In this document: piece after piece, positions 60,426 to 64,000 of the stretch | Layout: every line of letters starts with the position of its first letter | Numbering within the stretch: the stretch's first letter is position 1 | Source: Azolla caroliniana | Lineage: Eukaryota; Polypodiophyta | DNA length: 64,000 nucleotides | NCBI GenBank assembly: GCA_043228905.1 | Contig: JBHGNT010000013.1 | Location: 19,530,001-19,594,000, forward strand | Direction of reading: 5' to 3' | Translations under genes and position numbers: made by a program | The notes under the pieces: generated by a model | What the model saw: only the letters and a program-made list of their open reading frames with translations | Told to the model about the DNA's origin: nothing | Database searches by the model: none

Positions 60426-62795
60426 CTAGCTATATTTGCCTTAATGCCAAAGATTTTCTATTGATTCAATGGAATTCTGGCCCCAAGTTCTGTATAATTC
60501 CCCATGGGCTTCCAAATTCGGATTTATATTTACATTCCTGATCCTCCATTTCTGCACACTTTTAAGTAATTATATTTTTCAGTAAGGAATTTCCGCTGAT
60601 TTGGCTGTAAAGTTTTCCATCAGATTCTGCAATGTTATGTATAGGAAGTAATTTCAATTGGGTTAAGTGAGCAAATTCTATTGATTGATTGATTTCATTT
60701 GAGTGACCCTTGGTCAATTTCAAACGATTAATCCCTCTGCTCAAATCTTATAGGTTTAATAGTACAAGATGAAGATAAAGAGATTAATCAATTAATTCCA
60801 CTACTCAAATCTTATAGGCTTAACCGTGACCCAACCAAACCAAAGGAAAACCTCTTTTAAAACACAGTCACTGTTCATAGAAAATTGTTGATCCTATATT
60901 AGCATGAAAATACAAGATCAAGATAAAGAGATTAAACGATTAATCCCTCTACTCAAATCTTATAAGTTTAACAATGGGCCAAAAAAACCAAAGGAAACAT
61001 CTTTTAAAAAAGTCAGTGTTCATAGAAAAAGTGTCTGATCCTATACATATTAGCATGAAAATACAAGATTAAGATAAAGAGATTATAGTCATTGCCAATC
61101 CCACAAATGGTTTACAAGAAGTTGTGATCAGGTGATATCAGTTCCAAATTGCTGGCTTAAGTGCATTCTCTTAGACCCATTCAACCAGACTGACCACCCA
61201 GAATGCAAGTCCCGCCCTGACATCGGCCTTTCAGCCATCACAGAAATCGACCCCGGTTACATCACAGGTTTGCCTCACCCTTCATTTTTGACTTATACAT
61301 TCATCATCATGTCACACACACACACACACACAGACTTTTGCATAAATGCACACACATATGAGTATCATGAAGACTTGATGTATGTCAGAAAACTAAATTG
61401 TTTTTGTGATAATGACAAAACACATAGGGACATTGTCTTCTGTTTGGAGAGAATGGATCCATTGGCTTGTGGAATTCGGCATCGATGCTAATGTAGTCAC
61501 TCCCATGCCATATGATTGGAGACTGCCCGGTCCTTTGCTAGAGAAACGAGACTTGTATTTCTACAAACTCAAGTTTGTACTCCAAAATTTCCTAATCCTA
61601 GCCAATTATGCAAGTATGTATGTCTGTAAGAAAAGTCAGTAAAGAAAGTAAAGTAAATATGCATGCATGTCAATATCTGTATGTATTTGTGTGTATGCAT
61701 GTATGTGTATATATGTGTATGTCTGTGTTTGTATGCATGCATGTGAGTGTGTGTATGTATGTAATGTATGTATGTATGTGTGTGTGTGTGTGTGCTCCAA
61801 TGGATAAAATTCTGAATGTACTACAAGCATTTAGTTCGAATTATTTTGCTATGACCATAAATTCGCAGAATTGCATTCGAAACTGCTTTGAAGCTACATG
61901 GGGGACCAGCCCTGGTATTTGCTCATTCCATGGGAAACAATGTGTTTCGGTACTTTCTGGAATGGCTGAAGCTTGACATTGCACCGAAACATTACCAAAC
62001 TTGGATTGATGACCATATCTATGCATACATTGCGGTTTGCATCTTACTGGAAACCTATCTAACATCTCTTCAAACATACAATCTTTATTCACACTTCTTA
62101 ATTCCTTCTTTTTTCTCTCTTCCTTGACCTTCCTTCCATAGGTAGGGTCCCCATTCCTTGGGTCAGCGGAAGCTCTGAAGGGAACGATGTCCGGACTGAC
62201 TTTTGGTCTACCAATGGCAGAGGTCAGTCAAGCATCCATTCACAATCTAATTACACTGTTAGAAACACAATTGATTCTAAGAGAATTTTGATCCCCCATG
62301 TTAATGAGAGATTTTCGCTGGAACCCACAGGGCACTGCCCGTCGGATGTGCAATTCATTCGGAGCTTCATTGTGGATGTTACCTCTATCGGAACACTCCT
62401 ATTCCGAAAACCTCGGAAAACCTAACTGCCGAAAAGACAACCGTGATCTGACACACCATTTCGCATGGCCCGTAGATGTTGCAGAAATCCACATTCCCGA
62501 AGAGCATGGTAAATTTCAGAAAACCGAAGACACTTCGGGAATAAAGCCATCATGACCATTCATTCTAGATACATGTTTTATTTACCAAGCAATAACCTTG
62601 TGATTTAGTTGTAGAAACCGATTGCTCAACTAGTTCAGCAAATCATAACAATATCATAAACGGAATGGACATGTGTTATGCAAGCACATACACAAAACGG
62701 GGCTTCTCGGCAGCGGATGTTGCAGATGGCACTCTTTTCAAAGAAATGAGAAAATTCGATGCAGACGGAGAAGCAGTCCTTCATCAATTGAAGAA
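60120..62795 (+). CDS. PSAT1: Phospholipid:sterol acyltransferase (LCAT family), 5' part
   Basis: Seven exons, about 374 codons: 60120-60356, 61132-61267, 61428-61572, 61869-62034, 62142-62222, 62331-62508, 62615-62795. The reading is open in phase 2 at the last donor, so the gene continues past the window; the family is about 630 aa. It opens with a hydrophobic signal anchor (LVVVVVLMLVVFSA). Family landmarks are GIIIPGFASSQLRAW, DPFNQTDHPECKSRPD, MPYDWRL, the nucleophile elbow FAHSMGNNVFRYFLEWL (Ser193), VGSPFLGS and LTFGLPMAEGTAR. The catalytic Asp and His should lie in the missing 3' exons. In Arabidopsis the enzyme moves an acyl chain from phospholipid to free sterol at the ER, making sterol esters. 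Exon 2 begins VISVPNCW where I recall LLSAVNCW in the Arabidopsis protein. Exon 3 was ended at CTCAA|GTTTG because only that donor keeps frame. Confidence 0.94.
60764..61087 (+). repeat. ~150-bp tandem repeat in PSAT1 intron 1
   Basis: Units start at 60764, 60912 and 61063 (partial) with ACAAGAT.AAGATAAAGAGA. Full units also share ACTCAAATCTTATA, CCAAAGGAAA and GTTCATAGAAAA. The third copy stops about 45 bp before the exon 2 acceptor. A (TA)n run at about 60395-60422 lies in the same intron. Confidence 0.85.
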
Positions 62796-63018
62796 GTAAG
62801 TCATCATCATCATCATGTACCCTCTTGAGCATATGCAAGGATCTTAATTGAAGAAGTAAGTCATCATCATCATCATGTACCCTCTTGAGCATATGCAAGG
62901 ATCTTAATTGAAGAAGTAAGTCATCATCATCATGTACCTCTTGAGCATATGCAAGGATCTTAATTGAAGAAGTAAGTCATCATCATCATGTACCCTCTTG
63001 AGCATATGCAAGGATCTT
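62786..63018 (+). repeat. ~60-bp minisatellite repeating the exon 7 splice donor
   Basis: Four copies start at 62786, 62846, 62906 and 62962 with AATTGAAGAAGTAAGTCATC. Each reproduces the last ~10 exon bases (AATTGAAGAA) plus the GTAAGT donor and about 44 bp of intron ending GCAAGGATCTT. Units are 60, 60, 56 and 57 bp; most of the difference is in the number of TCA triplets. Using any later donor would read through the first GTAAGT, placing TAA in frame at once (AAG-TAA). Confidence 0.95.
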
Positions 63019-64000
63019 TTGTGTTTTTTAGCCCCTTCTTCTTCTACATGACCACAATATAGGTCCATTTTGACTCCAGCAGACCCATTTGAGTAGGGCC
63101 TTTTAAAGTCGGTTTCTTCCTTACACAAGGTGAAGAGCTTCACTGCCTTACTTTCCCATGCTCCCTGTGAACTTTGGGAATGGGAGAATTGAGGTGGCCC
63201 ATTTGACAGATGCAGATCGGGACCTTCTGCGCCTCTTGCAAGAGAAAGAACCATACAAATAGATGTCTGTATGCCCAAGCAAGTTGGGCAAACAACCTAT
63301 TGTAGTAGTAGTACTCCACCATGGCTTCTTGGAGTGTGGCTCATGTCCTATGGCTAGGAATTCGCCAACGGCTCGGCTCAAGCCTAAACCGAACCTCAGT
63401 GGTTCCGCGGTTCGGTTTAGGCTTGAGCTTCGTTAACCGGTTCGAGCTCGGTTTGGGATTCGCTCAAATCAGTAACCAAGCCGTGTAAGGCTTACTCGGC
63501 TTGGCTAAACCGGTTTAGGAACCGGTTTGGAAACCTTGAAACATGTTTAGGCTTAACCGGTTTGGTCTCGTCCGCCGAACATTGAACCATTGTCGATTCC
63601 TACCTATGGCCTTAGTTTGTAAAAACGATTCGGCACAAATCTGTACACCGAAGGACCAGATGCCCCAACTTCACGTCTTGATCCAAAATGAGTCCTCGAT
63701 GTATCCATTGTTACCCGATCTTCATGTGCTTTAATATGTAGTTGTGTGGGGAGGGTTGAGAATTGTTTTTGAGTACATCACAATGTGGAAATGGCCCAAA
63801 TGCCCGTACGTACTTTGACTTTCTGGGTTGCGCCATGGTGTGACATTGCAAGAACTCAACTTTCTCTTTGACCTTGCAATCATCTTGTTTTGTCTAGTTG
63901 ATGTGGAAGAACATTGTATTTGTTTGCAATAACCATGCAACTTTGATTGTCACAAGCTATTTGCGCCGATTTTGGCTCTTTCAACTTAGAACTCCAACAT
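63019..64000 (+). other. Start of PSAT1 intron 7, to window end
   Basis: The conserved next PSAT1 exon is not found before 64000, so this is read as intron. Besides the MITE, it holds plus-strand open stretches: about 63141-63262, ending VAHLTDADRDLLRLLQEKEP then YK-stop, and 63263-63354. I recognise no family in either; they may be chance or remnants of an older insertion. Confidence 0.5.
63355..63602. mobile_element. hAT-like MITE C with perfect 8-bp TSD
   Basis: A 248-bp element flanked by identical octamers CCTATGGC at 63347-63354 and 63603-63610. The left end is TAGGAATTCGCCAACGGCTC; the right end's reverse complement is TAGGAATCGACAATGGTTC. The interior is rich in GGTTCGGTT, AACCGGTTT and their complements. 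No coding capacity. An 8-bp target duplication with short imperfect inverted ends is the hallmark of the hAT superfamily. Confidence 0.85.

Noticed and set aside
62904-63278. Minus-strand 124-codon frame as a retroelement gag zinc knuckle
   Set aside because: One CGHVEEE-like stretch is suggestive, but the CCHC spacing is not met and part of the frame is the TCA minisatellite.

Overview
This window is nuclear DNA from a flowering plant. The genes are AT-rich with many GT-AG introns, and the encoded families are plant ones: an EREX/EREL PX protein, an IQD protein, a plastid-type FAD5 desaturase, a PPK/MLK kinase and a PSAT1-type acyltransferase. The intergenic DNA and large introns hold microsatellites, decayed retroelements and hAT-like MITEs. 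I cannot fix the lineage more closely. Nothing here looks prokaryotic, organellar or viral, and I see no CRISPR array or operon.

Layout. 1-3.0 kb: decayed repeats, including a tandem array of tRNA-like (SINE-like) monomers and a BED zinc-finger relic. 3.0-10.3 kb (-): EREX/EREL-type PX-domain Rab effector, 10 exons. 10.3-13.9 kb: spacer with a LINE relic. 13.86-14.55 kb (-): intronless TPR protein. 14.6-17.4 kb: spacer. 17.37-20.18 kb (-): IQD calmodulin-binding protein, 4 exons, with a ~590-bp ATGT microsatellite in intron 2. 20.2-27.9 kb: long spacer. 27.94-30.62 kb (+): plastid fatty acid desaturase, 5 exons, behind a duplicated promoter module rich in ACGT-core motifs. 30.6-34.1 kb: spacer with an exact 6 x 108 bp minisatellite. 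34.09-42.56 kb (-): MBD protein, 2 exons, split inside the MBD by a 6.6-kb intron filled with copia and gypsy relics and a MITE. 42.6-48.0 kb: spacer with a second MITE. 47.99-53.81 kb (+): PPK/MLK casein-kinase-I-like kinase, 16 exons. 53.8-60.1 kb: spacer. 60.12 kb to the window end (+): PSAT1-type phospholipid:sterol acyltransferase, first 7 exons, running off the window. Its last visible intron holds a minisatellite that repeats the 5' splice site and a MITE with a perfect 8-bp target-site duplication.

The genes are independent housekeeping or regulatory loci and do not form one pathway. Themes are endosomal trafficking, calmodulin/microtubule scaffolding, plastid lipid desaturation, methyl-DNA reading, light/circadian kinase signalling and sterol esterification. 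All exon models come from reading splice sites and family conservation by eye; no alignment or transcript data were available. The most unusual signals are in non-coding DNA: the splice-site minisatellite, the hAT-like MITE family, the duplicated promoter module, an intronic hairpin and the 108-bp array.
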